Shown: positions 27,949 through 41,110, numbered from the stretch's first letter. The stretch: DNA of 64,000 bases from Callaeas wilsoni (GCA_013398955.1 VWPU01010316.1:62001-126000), one strand, 5' to 3'. A program made the numbers and translations. Notes: generated by a model from the sequence alone, not told the origin.

Positions 27949-28115
27949 GTTGCATCACAACGCATAAGCTCAGTGGATCTTTCATGCTGCAGCCTGGAGC
28001 ACCTGCCTGCCAACCTGTTTTATAGCCAAGACCTCACTCATCTCAATTTAAAGCAGAACTTCCTGAGGCTAAACCCCAGCCCATCCACAAGTAGAGCGCT
28101 TAGTGAATTACAAAG
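27949..28115 (+). CDS. PHLPP1: PHLPP1 exon 4 (start of LRR array)
   Basis: The 167-nt exon is phase 0 at entry and phase 2 at exit (CAA AG|gtaaag). It starts [20 protein letters not shown] and continues through [18 protein letters not shown]. These are the first two leucine-rich repeats (LxxLxLxxN type) after the PH domain. The C-terminal part ([17 protein letters not shown]) is a Ser/Pro-rich loop that differs from the human residues as I recall them, while the repeats themselves are conserved. The split arginine codon is completed by the first base of exon 5. Confidence 0.96.
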
Positions 28116-29206
28116 GTAAAGTGGTATGGTTCTGCTACTCTTCCTCTGTCCTTGGAGTCATGATCTGCAGGAACTTTCCTAAAAATTATTACCTCCTCCT
28201 ATGGAGCATTCACCTGACTGTAATACTTCAGAAATTGGTTAACTTTGTGTATTAGAAACAGACTGGCTTTCATAAGAAACTTAATGTTTTTCTTGTAAAT
28301 AGAAAGATATTTTCAGCCCAAAATGCAGTTTTCATAATGTGTTTTTATCTGCCTGCTGAGGGCAGACTGTAGTTCTTCAGCCTTTGACTCGCGTGAGTGA
28401 GTATGAGCTGGCGAGCTGCCCATCAAAGGGAGCCATTCTAGGTAGGAACAGTACTGCATGTAACCAAGTGAAGAAGTTTTTTGTTAACCCCCCAAGCAAA
28501 GAAAGCCCTGATTTCATAAATTCAATCTGATTCCTGTCCTATTTCTACTCTGCTCAATCCTAATTCCTTCTTAGTATCTGTGACCTTCCAGTTCTTTCCA
28601 CTGCAGCTCATCTGAGAATGTAACAAATGGGTTGACAGCAGCATGATTGGTGCTCTGAATGATTTAATGTATGTGTTCTGTGGAATCAGCAGGCTTTCTG
28701 TATTCACAGACGAATGAATGTTCCCATACTGAATATAAAGCTGTGATTTTAATTTCAGTGGTAACTGAATTGCAGAGTACCTCAGAATTATATTTGTGGA
28801 TGGTCCTGTTCAAACAAAATGTTTTAAACCCCATTTCTAAATCCCTTCCTCTTTGAAAAACAACCGAAAAATACAAGATGGATTATGCGGGCTGTTGTAT
28901 TTTTATATCATTCCAATTTCATTTTGGAAAAACAAAAAATTTGGCATAATGGAAGATGAATGAACCCAGCAAGTCTGCTTCACAAACAAACCAGGCAGCT
29001 GTTCCAAGACCTTATGAACACAGTCTGGAGAGGAATTCTGACTAGATTAAATGTTCTGTGAATGTCAGCATAGGTCTCCAGATAGCAAGTGGAATTTTAG
29101 CATAAGCTAGCGATGAATATGGACAAATATGTCTCGTATTTTAATGACTTCTTAAAATTTTTCCTTTTTAAATATCAGAAAGTGTAAAGGAGATACTTGA
29201 TTATGC

Positions 29207-29284
29207 TTTGTCCATGTACCTGCAGCTAATTTCTGTTTGGAATAGACTTGCATTTGTCCATGTACCTACAACTAATTCTGTTCA
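29207..29284. repeat. Imperfect two-copy local duplication
   Basis: The block beginning tttgtccatgtacct occurs at 29207 and again at 29253, each followed by a similar 'cagctaatttctg / caactaattctg' segment. The copies are offset by 46 bp and differ by a few substitutions and a 1-nt indel. Confidence 0.7.
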
Positions 29285-32200
29285 GGATTAGAAAGCATTG
29301 ATAATTAATGTGATGGGCAATGTTCATTCTCTGTTTGGTGTTCTCTTGGTACTACAGTTGTAGGAACAGCTAATGAGTCGTGTCGATAGTTAATAAACTG
29401 TTAAATTTTTTCTTACTAACGTGAGCCTGAGCATACAAGAGTGAAAAAGTTTAGGTGACAAAATATGACACTCCTGTTTTCAGAGATTCTACATGAGGAA
29501 AATCTGGAGAAGTGGCATGTACCTGAGGTGGTGCAAAACTGATTGTCTCTCATTCTTCTGTGAGCTGGTTCCTATTCTGTCAGCAGGTCATAGTCTGCTG
29601 TGCCTCTATTGTTTTGAGCTTGGCAAAAAGGCATGAGGCAGGTCTGGGAACTTCTGGAGGAAAAAACAAATTAGGTTACACAGCACTGTTTTGGTGGATC
29701 TGAGTCGGTGCATCAGAAACTCCTGCCCTTGATGTTTCCCTTTGTCTGCTTGATGTCCTCCAGCCTTATCTTCACCCAGCACATGTGGCATCACCCAGGC
29801 AGTGAGTAGCTGGAAGCTGTTGCCACTGTTTCCATTGCTGTGCCAGTGGGAAGGGCTGTGTGAAGTAGTGGTAGTTCCTGCTGAGGGTTAGGAAAAGCGG
29901 TGCCCCATTGGTTGTCTTTTGCCTCCCTGCTGCAGCAAAAGCATGAGCCTGACCCTGGAGTGTACTCCCAAGCCATTCTCCTTCCTGCCCTAAGAAACAC
30001 AGAACTGGCTTCTCCTTTGGGTGGGAAAACTTGAGCTGTACTTGTGTTCCCAAAAAGCTTTGAGCCAGCCTGACTGCTAGTAAGTCTATTTTCTCTAGTG
30101 AGTAAATGCACAGATATCTAGAAAGAGGAGAGCACTGAATGTTTTGAAATTTAGTGAAACCCAGTATCAAAACGTGTAAAGTGAAGCTCATCATTCCTGT
30201 GAACACATATTGTCTGATTTCTTTATTTTTTCTTTTTAAACCAATTTCATAAAACCGTTTTCAGATTTATAGAGATTGCACAAGGTAAAACTTCACTGAA
30301 TAAACCAAAAGTCTTTTTTTGTTCACCAATGTTCTTTCAAATCACTGGAAAGCAAGTACAGAATCTTTGCTGTTCTGATTTGGTACTGTTGGCTTTTATA
30401 CAGAATTCTCAATTGCTAAATTGGAGCCGCACACGAGGCACAGCACCACTAAATCAAGCCTAGCGATATTTAAGGCTCCATAATAGCCATGTGCTCGGAT
30501 GTTGAGAACAAAACACATTGGCATTTATGTACCTACCCTTCCTGGTACAATTTTAAAGTAAAACCTGGTTAGCAAGTCAGTCTAGGAAAATTTGTCTTGC
30601 TATAAGCAGTTCTTGGTGCTGCAGTTCCTCTTAATAAATCACTTTGAGTGGTAATTTAATGAATGCTGGATTTCAGAACAAGTGTGTCAAAGACACAATA
30701 AAATACCAACTTTTCAGCCACCCACTGACTAGACTTGCAAGCAGCTGGGTCATAGTAATGGCATTCTGACTAATGCACTGATATGGCAGGTACAGTCAGG
30801 AATGTATTGGGGGAAAATGGAATTTCTATTTTTGTTTATGCAGTTACTTCTTTCAGTTGTTAAAATAATATAATTTGTTGCATTTGTGAATAAAATGTTT
30901 AGTCCTGCTCAGTACATGGCATCTGAAGGTGTACAGAGGTGTAGATGTACTTTTTTCCCAGTAGCTTCACTTTTACTTGCTTTACCGTCCACTTAACCCC
31001 CTTCTGTTGCTGTAGATGCTCTGCAGCTCTGAACTTGCATAACTGAACTCTCTGAATATTGAAAGGTAAATAACAGCTACCTCTATTTTTTTCCTGCTTA
31101 TCAGGGAATAGTATTTCACACTATGTATACAAGTGATCCATCTGAAAATTCATCTGTGCTGAAAAAAGTAGCAAATGATGCTATTTGTTCTCCCTCACAG
31201 AATCTTTTTTAAAACTACAGAGAAGGATGTTTCTCTTTTGGAGAAGAGATTCCCCAGTGAATGCTAACAAGAATTCATGCTTGCTAATTTTGCAGAGTAC
31301 TGTTGCTCTAGGTTTGAAGCAAAAGAATAGACCATAGTCTTTATTTACTGTTGCTCTGCTTTACTGAACAGAGAACGCTTTATATTTATAAGTAGTTGTT
31401 TCAGTTGGTGTTGCTGGAAGAAGTGGTTGGCATCAAGAATCTTACTTTCTTGTTAATGTTGAAAAGTAAGTTATCAGTATGTGGATTTTTAAGATAAGAC
31501 TGTTGCAGATTTAAAGGAAAAATAAGAAAAATAAAAGGGAGATGTAATAAGACACAAAGTTGTTTTAAAAATAAATAAAATTATGCTTGCCAGTTTTATC
31601 TAAAGAATGAGTTACTATTCTGATTGTGGTTGTTAATTGGTAACAGTTATTATATGGATTTTTATCTTAGGATGAGTTGGTATTGTTTCCCAGACCCCTT
31701 TTAGAAATGAACTGCCTTCTCTTGCATCTCAGCTGAAACTCTTCAGAGACAGTGGCAGAAATTTGAAGATGCATCTCTAGGTTATGAGAAGGCTAGAGCA
31801 CTCTGAATTACTGACGCAAGTGTTTATGAAATCCCTTGCAACTCCCAATTTTTATCTGAAAACCGAGGATTTCAGACAACCCCAAGCTAAACCCCCCTTA
31901 CAAATTCATTTTGCAGTAAAGAGGTAATTTAAAATGTAATGTTTGTTCAGAGAACACTTGGAAGCGAGGGGGAACCAGTATTGCCAACCTAACTGGTATG
32001 AACCCAGCATACCAGGTTGAGTATGTAGGTTGCTAGCAGTCAGTGTGAGGTGCAGCTTGATCTTAGCTTGTACCTGGAGATTGAGGAGCAGGGAGGAAGG
32101 TCTCCAGCCTGCCACTTGGTTGGCCTCAAAGTGCATTGAGGTACTCCTTGTGATTATTGCTGTTAGTGTATGAAGCTGAGGTTAGTGGAGAAAGTTGGAT

Positions 32201-32310
32201 GGTTTAATGAATGCCAATTATACGTCTTCTGCCTTTTCAGGCCCCACAGGGCACTGCCAGTAGGTGCACTGGAAAGGATTTGAGCTTTCTCCTTTCCCCC
32301 CCCGCCTTTA

Positions 32311-32450
32311 TTTTGGGGGATGTGTGTTTGGATTTTGAGGCTTTTTTTTGTTTGTTTTCTTGTTGTTGTTTACAGGGTTTGGTTTTGGTTAGTTTGTTTT
32401 GTTTTTTGGCTTTTTCGGGTTAGTGGTTTGGGTTTTGGCTGGAGGTTTTT
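32311..32450. repeat. G/T-skewed low-complexity stretch
   Basis: About 140 bp of the + strand are almost only G and T, with repeated GTTT, TTTGGG and GGTTTTGG words and a GTTGTTGTT triplet run. The + strand open frames across it (32211-32628) translate to Phe/Cys/Val/Leu-rich low-complexity peptides and are not credible genes. Confidence 0.6.
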
Positions 32451-35400
32451 TCATATTCAAATGAATTCTAATATGTGGAGCATGCTACCTTTGCTTGCTC
32501 CATGGTGTGTGAAGGTGCGGGGGGAGCTTCCTTTCGCAACTCTGTTGGTCTTGGAGAGGAGGAAGCCTTACTTTTATACAGTTTCTCCTCTTTCACAGGA
32601 AGTCAAACACTGCAGTGCAGCCATCTAACCAGCGGGGCAAGAGGAAAGGTTGGTGTGGTATTGACAACCAGAGGTCTACTGGTAACAAGCCCCATCCAGT
32701 GCTTGCTCTATTTTAATACTACACTTATTTTCTCATCTCTGTAGCTTTGGAAATTTTATTTTTAAACATTTGTAATGCTCAAGATGGCACTTGGAGTTTG
32801 TTGTTTACGTAACTTCACTGCTTTTGTTTTATCCAACTTAAAAAGACACTGAAGAAAAAGTTTGCCTTTGTTAGTGCATCTTTCCAAACCTTCATGACTG
32901 TTCTCCCTAGCTCCTGTGTATTTTCCTGATCTCAAGAGAGTGCCCTTGCGACCACTCAGCAAAAATCAGTGACATTTAATTAAAGAAAAATTAAATCATA
33001 AAATTAAGTCTCTGCAAATGACTAAGTGGGAACAATTGCAAAATTGGTTTAGTGCCTAAAACACACTGAATTTTTTATTTTTTAAATTGGAACAGTGAAC
33101 TTAATAGTGGTATGAGAAAAATAAATGGCAGTAAGATATATGATATAAAACCAGTATTTTTAAAAATAGTATAGTCTAAAAGTAGAAATTACCCTTGGAT
33201 TAATTGGATTCACATTAGTGAACTGTAAGGCTAAGTACAGCAGTATCTCTTCCAAGTAACGTTTCAGTAAGTGAACATATTTATGGAATCCTGTTATGGT
33301 GTATCAGTCTCCAATTTACTTGTCTAGTCTTTTCAGATATGGATTCCAAAGTAGCGGTTTTCTTTTCGTGTAGTTAAACATGTTCCAGTTTGGATGTCCA
33401 CCCCTAGTTAATGCTTTTGTATTTCAATTATAAATTTCCAATAGAGAGGAAGTGAATATATTTTCACTATTTTTTCCTAAGAATTTTGTCCTTCCTCTGA
33501 GGTCAGTCTTTCTCCCCATATGAAGCAGTGTGTGGTAGGTTGAGAAATTGAGAACTGCATTGTGCAGTAGTGTAGGTTCAGGTTATTTCCACTAACAAAA
33601 TGTATATTTGGTTCTCTTGTCTTCGTGGTACTCTTACCAATCATGTAATAAAACAAAAGCTTTATTGTTGTTAAGTTTGGAGATACTCTGAATTTGACTT
33701 AGCATCTGATTATTTGTTCATTTGAATTGTCTTAATAATTTAAGACTTTTGCAATGACACCTTTCTGGAAGGGGAATGCTATGACAGTATTTCTAGCACT
33801 AGGCTAGCAGCTCCCTTAGGCAGTAATGCCATGGAGGATAATGCAACACAACTGCAGAAAGGGAGTAAATTGCACCTTTTATTTCCAAGGAGGAAATTGC
33901 TGTGGCAGAATTTTACGGAAATTCTTTTCATGATTAAGTAAGTGGCCAAAGTAGCAGGTGTTCAAGAAGGTGGCAAGTTTTAGTTCAGTTCCAAAACTTG
34001 TCACAGCACTGCAAGGCAAATGATATTTTGTGCTCAGAAATGGTGCTGAAACTAGGGACACTTACATTGCTGCTTGAAAATAATATTGAACTATAACCAC
34101 AGCACAGTCCTGAGAGCCCAGGTTCTGGAGAAAGGTTTGGAAAAAGATTGTTTTCCTTAGACTGAGTTCTTTATTAAGCCACGCCTTGTCTTTCAGGTGT
34201 AACAAAATACTGCTTTTTAATTGTTTGTGGTAAGAGTAGGGCAAGAGCAGTTTTGTCAGATGAGTCTGTTATGGCTGCATTTCAGTGATGGTGTATGACC
34301 ACCAGCTGGAATACACTATTGCCCTTGCCCCAAACATAGTGGAACACAAATGCTGTACTGTGTGATGGAAATTCCTCTGCTGTTCACACTGAGTAGGTCT
34401 GAATTTGAAATTAGCACGTCAGTCAGTTCATTGCTTTGCTGTGATACAAACTTCTCTTGTAAATCCCTCTCCTTATTTTGCGTATGTCAAACTAAAGCCC
34501 TTTCTGAAATGGCAGCTTCAGGATTAAATAAGTGGGCAGTTTTTGGCTCAATTAGGGCAATTAGTGTTCGGTCATACTGCATGTTTAAACCCAAGGGTTG
34601 ACATGTCAACATTTGGCTCTAGCTTAAAGTAGGGCTATTTTTGTTCAGCAAAGTGAGTCTTTATATATTGGCCATTACAACAGAAAGATTAGTAAGCTAA
34701 CTGAGCATAGTGTATTGAGAGATGCTGTTCTTCAGGTTGACTTCTACTAAGACAAGGTCTGGAACCGTGGAAGAAGGGAGAAAAGGACAAAAAGCCTATG
34801 AATGGACTTGATAGGAGGTTATTACACTGTCATGCCTCAAACAAGCAGTGTTGTGCTTTTTTTTCTTTCTAGTAATGCCATGTGGGCAGCATTGATGTGT
34901 TCCTGCTTCTGATAGGAGTAAAGATTTGGATGTGAGAAAAGAGCAGAGATGTTGCTCTGTAAAATCTGTTGGAAGCTTGACCCTTTGCAAACTCAGCCAC
35001 AGCAGAAAACTTGAGTCTGTAAAATACTTCTCTCCTACCTTACTTATATTGATATGATATACAAGTGATACTAGTGTGACTGACTGTAAATCTATCTAGA
35101 TATAAGAAGCTATAAACAATTCAGCATTTTAAATGTGTGCAGCATGGCAGTGCTCCATAACAGAAGTGCACCAGCCAGTTTGAGATGTGGATAGTGGGAA
35201 GTGAGTGGCCAAAGATAAGAGGTAGACTTAGATCTTAACTTTGAGCAAATGCCTGCTAGTTTCGCTCAGTAATGTTCTGCACTTCACAGTGCTCCATGAG
35301 AGGAAATATGACTTTAGCATTTTCTAAATGAACATGTTTGCAATGGGGAAAGAAAATACATCTTTCTGGCCAGATCTCTTAAATTAGTCTCTTAACTGAG

Positions 35401-37983
35401 ACTATGGTGGCTGTCTTTCAGCGTTTCTGTAAATGCGATTTAACAATAAACTTTCATCTGTGGATTTTTTGATGTGTACTTCTCTGTGCATTTTGTATGA
35501 GTTTATCCAATACTGGATGTACTATTCATCCTCACTTACGTACTACATAGACCTGTTAACCAGTTCAGTTTGCGTCCTGAGTAGTTAGATTACTCACCAA
35601 AGACCTTTATAAGCACACATTACAACATACATTAGAGTAGCAGAGATGTAATCCAGGTATGTAATCCAGGGGGAGCATTTTTTTCCCCTCCTCCTCTTTG
35701 ACCTAGGGCAGTTATGCACAAGAATATATGCAGAAAACCTTGAAGCTGAACATGACACTGGAGTTAGTTATTGTATTTCTTAGCTTCCTTTACCACCTGC
35801 TGCCCCAGTCCTCTTTCCTCTGTTAGTTTGATCTTCTGTAATTTTATCCCAAGATTGTGTTTGGGATCTTCTAATAGATTGTTTAGTGGACAAAAACTCT
35901 GAGACTATCATTTGAGACTACAGAGTGGCACAGGTAAAGGTTGTCGCCTCCGTGTGATTGTTAAATGAGTTAATTCTTTTTTCACGGTTGGCTTGAAAAT
36001 TGGAAAGGTTACATTTTGATGTTTCTCCAGCAGCTTAGTTACTTTGACTTAATCTTCCTGTCTTGACTACTATTTTTGTACTTGCCTAAATACTGGGAAA
36101 AAATATTCTAAAGGCTCAGAGTCCACTGCTTGGAGCACTCTTGTTTGTATTTGCAGCTAATTTTGAGGATGATGTGGGACAGCTTTTCCACCACAGAAAC
36201 ACCCCAAATTTCACAGCAGTATATCTATGCTGTAAAGCTACAGTTATCTTCAAGATAAATGCAGGATTGTGTGCTTCAGTTCTAGGTTCAAGATTTTTAA
36301 GTCCTTTCTTTCAAAATAGAGGAATATGAAGGTATAGTGTTTAACATGTGCGTATTTCTTTTTCTGGCTAGCAGCCCTTATTAACATCGGTTAACTTACC
36401 CTTGCCTCCTTCTTAATTTACAGTTCTCCCTTTAGAGATAGACTAGTCATTGTTTCTGAACAGTAGCATTTTTCCCCTGCAGCACTAATTTGATTGCAAG
36501 ATTTCCTTTAGTCTCCATCTAACTTTGTTCCAAACTTCTTCTGCCTCCAGCATGGCACAGGGTGTTCAAAATTTGTGATAACTCTGGGAAAGATTTTTCT
36601 ATTTCTTTTTCTCCTGCCGTCATTGCACCAAAATACTGCAAGAGAGTACAGCATTCCCTTGCTTGCTGCAAGTGTAAATGTTAAGTGTGTTTACAGCCTG
36701 TCTTTGGGGCTCAGCAGCCCTCACTGAAGTACCATACAAAGGCACTGCTTATGTTTTCAGTTGAATTTTAGTCAGTGACATGGATTGGATTTAGGCAATA
36801 CTAAAGGTGTGTGCCAGTTGATTGCAGTAGCTGCTAGGGATTTTTAAGTCTTATTATTAAGACTCTTTAACCTTTGAATGCTTGATGCTTTTGCTTTCCA
36901 TGTTTTCTGATTGGAGGAGGACAAAATTTTCTGAGGTGTAGGAATGGGCTGATGCAGAGGCTATGGATACACTGACACATGCTGCTGGAGATTACTTTTG
37001 TGTGGAATAGCAGCACTCATAGGTGTAGTTTTGCTTCCATCACCAAGTTATATAAAAGCCTGCTCACACAAATAAAGGACTTGATCCTTAATGAAGGGAA
37101 AATGAAGTCCAAATAAAATGTCCTGCTATAAGCCATGCCAGAAAAGAAACTTCCTCCCATCTATCGGAATCTGACACAGATCTTTTCATTCATCCTTTTA
37201 CTTGGCTTTAGGCACACCTCCCAGTGGTTGTCAGGCAACCATAATAATGTTGCTGAACATGCAGGCTGGCTAATTGGATTGTCCCCTTCTTGGGTTTTTT
37301 GTTTTAATGGTTTTGGTCATTTTTAATAAGGCAAACACTTGCAAGTTGCTTTTTTGGCTGATGTGATAAACGAAGGGGCTTTTAAGAGTTCTGTAACATG
37401 CCGAGGACAAAATTTTGCCTCTGTCACTACAGAAGCCTTGCTAAATTCTGTTTTAATTCAGCATGTTTCCCAGTTGTACACAGACCAGTCTATTCTAATG
37501 AGAATTTTGTTTGAAAGGCAAATGTGAATGGACCTGAGCACACAGGTCAGCAGCACAACAAAAAAATTAGTGTTCAAATAGTCTTGAGAATTTTCTGCAC
37601 CTTGTAACCTGTGTCACAAGGGTAGTTTTGGTACCCGACAATGTGTTCATAAAAATATCAATGCTTTAGTACAGGGTGAGATGCCACAGAAGTGAAATAC
37701 ATCATAAAGATGGCAAGGGGTTTGTTCTTTGTTACACTCATTGGAAAATACATTTAGTGTGTTGTTCAGAAGGGTCTGTTTCTCTTTGTCTGCTTAACAT
37801 GAGTGAACTCTTACAAGTGGTGTTGAACTTGTGTGTCTGGTACTTTCTCTGGTTGTTCTGAGCATATAAACTAAAAATGCATGTGATTTGTATTTACATA
37901 ACCAGACTTTGTGTTAATTATTGCAAAGCAACTTAGTGTGGATTACTTATTTGTTTCCTTTATTTTTTCTTATCTCATTATAG

Positions 37984-38130
37984 ATTCACCAAATTGAAGA
38001 GCCTTAACCTTTCAAATAATAATTTAGGAGACTTCCCACTGGCAGTCTGCAGTATCCCAACCCTGACTGAACTCAACGTGTCCTGCAATGCCCTCAGAAG
38101 CATTCCAGCAGTTGTAGGCGAAATGCACAA
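37984..38130 (+). CDS. PHLPP1: PHLPP1 exon 5 (two LRRs)
   Basis: The 147-nt exon (49 codons' worth, phase 2 in and phase 2 out) follows ttatctcattatag. It encodes R-FTKLKSLNLSNNNLGDFP, then a second repeat with TLTELNVSCNALRSIPAVV, ending GEMHN. The last codon (Asn) is split AA|C. The 3' splice donor is GC rather than GT (AA|gcaagt): the nearby gt at 38135 would give the wrong phase, whereas GC preserves the HNLQTF reading into exon 6. Skipping this exon would delete 49 residues (about two repeats) without a frameshift. Confidence 0.96.
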
Positions 38131-38666
38131 GCAAGTACTTTCTTAGAACTTTCACATACACAGCCTGACAATAACAAAGGCAACAAGCAGTTTCATGACT
38201 CTACATACTCCTGCTATGATAAACAGTTTAAACTTACTAGGTTCTGTCAGAACAGACTGGCTTGTAGATCCATGTGGAAGCAATTGTGGATGGAGGGAGA
38301 GCATGCCTTGTGCCTCAGAGCCCTTCCAGTCTCCAGCATTTGACACAAGGGTCACCTTCATGGTGAAGAAAATCTTTAAGCCTGCTTGCTTATGTTCTTC
38401 AGCTGTCATACAAATTGTAGTTCTGGAGATGTTTGAAGATAGAACTGTCTAACAGCCTGTACTTCATAGTTGCCAAAGCTTTTAATTGTTTAGTGGGTGT
38501 CTTCTGTAGCAGATGTTACAGCGTTATTCATTAACAATTTTCTTTCTGCTGCCCTTTTGTATATTTTATGTCACTGTAACTGCAGCAGATTTGTGTGTTT
38601 ATAGGAAGGAAATGTGATTTAACAGGTCACTCACTTTCTTCACTCTCCCTTCCCCTTTTCTAATAG
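38131..38666 (+). other. PHLPP1: Intron 5 of PHLPP1, GC-AG type (536 nt)
   Basis: The shortest intron in the window. Donor is gcaagt at 38131-38136 and acceptor cccttttctaatag at 38653-38666. The sequence fits the known U2-type GC-AG minority class, except that the last exon base is A instead of the G usually seen at GC donors. Open frames on both strands here are chance. Confidence 0.92.
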
Positions 38667-38897
38667 CTTGCAGACATTTTTGCTGGATGGCAACTTTCTC
38701 CAGTCCCTTCCTGATGAATTGGAGCATATGCATCAACTCAGCTATGTGAGTCTGTCCTTCAATGAGTTCACTGACATTCCTGGAGTGCTGGAGAAGCTGA
38801 CTGCCATGGATAAGCTCTGTATGTCAGGAAACTGCATGGATACCCTGAACCTACAGGTGTTAAAAAGGATGCCTCATATTAAGCATGTAGATCTAAG
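38667..38897 (+). CDS. PHLPP1: PHLPP1 exon 6 (LRRs)
   Basis: The 231-nt exon (phase 2 in and out; 77 codons' worth) follows cccttttctaatag and ends at donor AG|gtaggt. It carries three full repeats and the start of a fourth: LQTFLLDGNFLQSLPDELEH, QLSYVSLSFNEFTDIPGVL, AMDKLCMSGNCMDTLNLQVL and HIKHVDLR. The repeats keep the LxxLxLxxN frame typical of PHLPP. This is the longest exon in the window. Confidence 0.97.
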
Positions 38898-40907
38898 GTA
38901 GGTATTCAGAAAAGCGGAAGAGTAAGTGAGTCTAAATTATTTGTGTTGAAATGGCTTCTCCTTGGCTGTCAGAATTGCCTCTGGGTATAAATCTCTTGTG
39001 TTTGTCCACTGAACCGTGTTTCTGGTGGTGTTATGTAACTCCCAGCGCTTGTCATGACTTAGCACTCTTCTTTGAGGAAATGGGAGCATTTAGGAGGATC
39101 AGTAGGTAGAAAAATGAGTTTTAGGGGAAATGAGTGTTTGCACCAAAAGATCAAACCAAACAGAGCCTGGAATGCTTGTGATTCCTGCAGTTCTTGTTGC
39201 TGCAGTGTTAATGCAATAGACATGATAGTCCCTGGCCCAAAAAGCTTCTATCTGAAATGTTACAGATTTGTGAGATGCAGAAAAGGTCACTGAAGGTAAA
39301 AGGGAAAAAATAGATAACCTTGATATTTCTTGGTATGTTAAAAGGACTTGTGCACCATGAGTAATGTTATTTTATCTATACGCTCAGAAGAGTCCTAACA
39401 GATCCTTATTACGAATGGCTCTGGTATGAGGTGGTTCTCTATTGTTATGGTCTTTGGGGAAGACAGATTCTGCGATTGGCTGGTCAAGGTTCAATTCAGA
39501 GCCTGTACCATGAGGTCCATATAACAGAGAGTTTTGGAACCACATAGTTAAGCTAAAGTAAGATAAAACTTATTTTACCGTACTGCTGTGTAGCTGTCAG
39601 ACTTTGCAGTCTGGGAAAGGCCAGCATAAGTTTAGCTAAAATAGGTAGATGAATTCTGAAGTGTTTCTGGTAGGGTTAAAATACGTCTGTGTGTTTGTAC
39701 ATATGTTGAAAGCAAATAAATTGGCCTCAGAGAAGGGATCTTGTGGCTGACCTGGCCATGAATTCCAGCGGTGCAGTTCCAGCCCTCTCATTGTGTGCCG
39801 CATCCTTTCTGCACCTGACAGTGAGCAGCGGTTCTGTGTGGCACTACCTGAAATAGTAAATATTGTACTTGCTGTACAATGAAGTGCTTTGCTTCAGTGA
39901 AATCAAAAAGAAGCACTGCTTGCAAATTGAAAATAGAAAAGGTAAGGTGGTGTTGGGGGGGACATACTACCTTTATTCTTTTAACTGGATGATGTAGCTA
40001 CTCTAAAAACACAACTGTTACACAGAGGGCAATGCTTGGAAAGCAGGAGCAACAGCAGAACTGCAAGTATTTGTCCTTATCTGCTCTAGGGAGAGCTCAG
40101 CTGGCTTAGAGGGCCAGCAGACGTTACTATACTGATTTTAGCGTTCTGCTCAGAGCTGTGAATTTGAAACTGATCTCTTTGGAGTGCTCTGCAGTCTTAA
40201 ACGTTGCTGGGTTATAGATAATCTCATTCCGTTATAACTTCTGCGAAAGTTGCTGGGTATTGACAGCATCAATGCACTGCAGTGAAGATGTGTAAAACCT
40301 GGCCTCTTTATCTGTCGGACCCAGTTGTCTTGGATTTCTGCTTTGTTTTTTTTCAACACCCATTTGCAGGTCTCTGAATTCACTTGCTGTGAAACATGGA
40401 GAGGTGAGAAGCAAATATATGGGAATTCATAAATCTCAATTTGGCCTTTCAATAAGACAAGGGTCTCCAATACATGCTGGTTACTTGTATGTGCTGAATT
40501 TGTCCAGCAGATGATAGGCTAGCAGAAACTGTAGAGGTTTAGTTCTTTTCCAAACTATTGGGCACAAATAACAGCCAGATCGTCTTTTATTTTTATAGGC
40601 ACAGTAACAGTAATACTTAGCTTCTTGCAGAACTTTTCATCAGTAGTTTTCAAAGTAGTTTAGAAAGGAGCTTGGTGTCATCATTCCTTTGTCATGATGG
40701 ATAAAGCAACAAAGCATATCCATTCTGCTTTTCAAAGGATGAAAACCGTAACATAACAAAGGGGAAAATATTAAAAATCAACCTTGATCAGAACCTGAAA
40801 GCGTGCTAGTTTAATCCAGTGCAGCTGATTGATTGTAGAGCGAGCAATGGTTTGTCAGCAGGAGCCTGCCTTATAACTGCACCTAATCTCCTTTTTTTTT
40901 CTGCAAG
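38898..40907 (+). other. PHLPP1: Intron 6 of PHLPP1
   Basis: A 2010-nt phase-2 GT-AG intron with donor gtaggt. The acceptor, tttttttttctgcaag, ends in AAG. No repeat or other gene was recognised. Confidence 0.94.
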
Positions 40908-41110
40908 ATTGAATTCAATTAGGAGATTGGAGGCCGATGAAATAGATTTTCTGCATCATGTGACCCAACTGGATCTGCGAGACAACAAACTCGGGGAGCT
41001 GGATGCAACAGTTTTTAACAACGTGGAAGTGTTACACTGTGAACGGAATCAACTGGTGTCCCTCAAAATCAGTGGGTATTTTCTCAAAGCGCTGTACGCT
41101 TCCTGCAATG
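40908..41110 (+). CDS. PHLPP1: PHLPP1 exon 7 (LRRs)
   Basis: The 203-nt exon enters at phase 2 and leaves at phase 1 (AAT G|gtaagt). It encodes LNSIRRLEADEIDFLHH, then VTQLDLRDNKLGELDATVF, VEVLHCERNQLVSLKISGYF and LKALYASCN. Family hallmarks include HVTQLDLRDNKL and VLHCERNQL, which distinguish PHLPP1 from PHLPP2 (HCGRNQL in the paralogue). The exon is not symmetric: skipping it alone breaks the frame, but exons 7 and 8 together (264 nt) can be lost in frame. The frame stays open for 37 codons into the intron, which is not evidence of coding. Confidence 0.96.

Larger units (their letters stand above)
28116..37983 (+). other. PHLPP1: Intron 4 of PHLPP1 (9.9 kb)
   Basis: A phase-2 intron with donor gtaaag and acceptor ttatctcattatag. 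Contents seen are a diverged local duplication at 29207-29284, a strongly G/T-biased stretch at about 32310-32450 preceded by a C8 run (32296-32303), and an A/T-rich part near 33000-33180. No coding exon or RNA gene was recognised. Confidence 0.93.
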
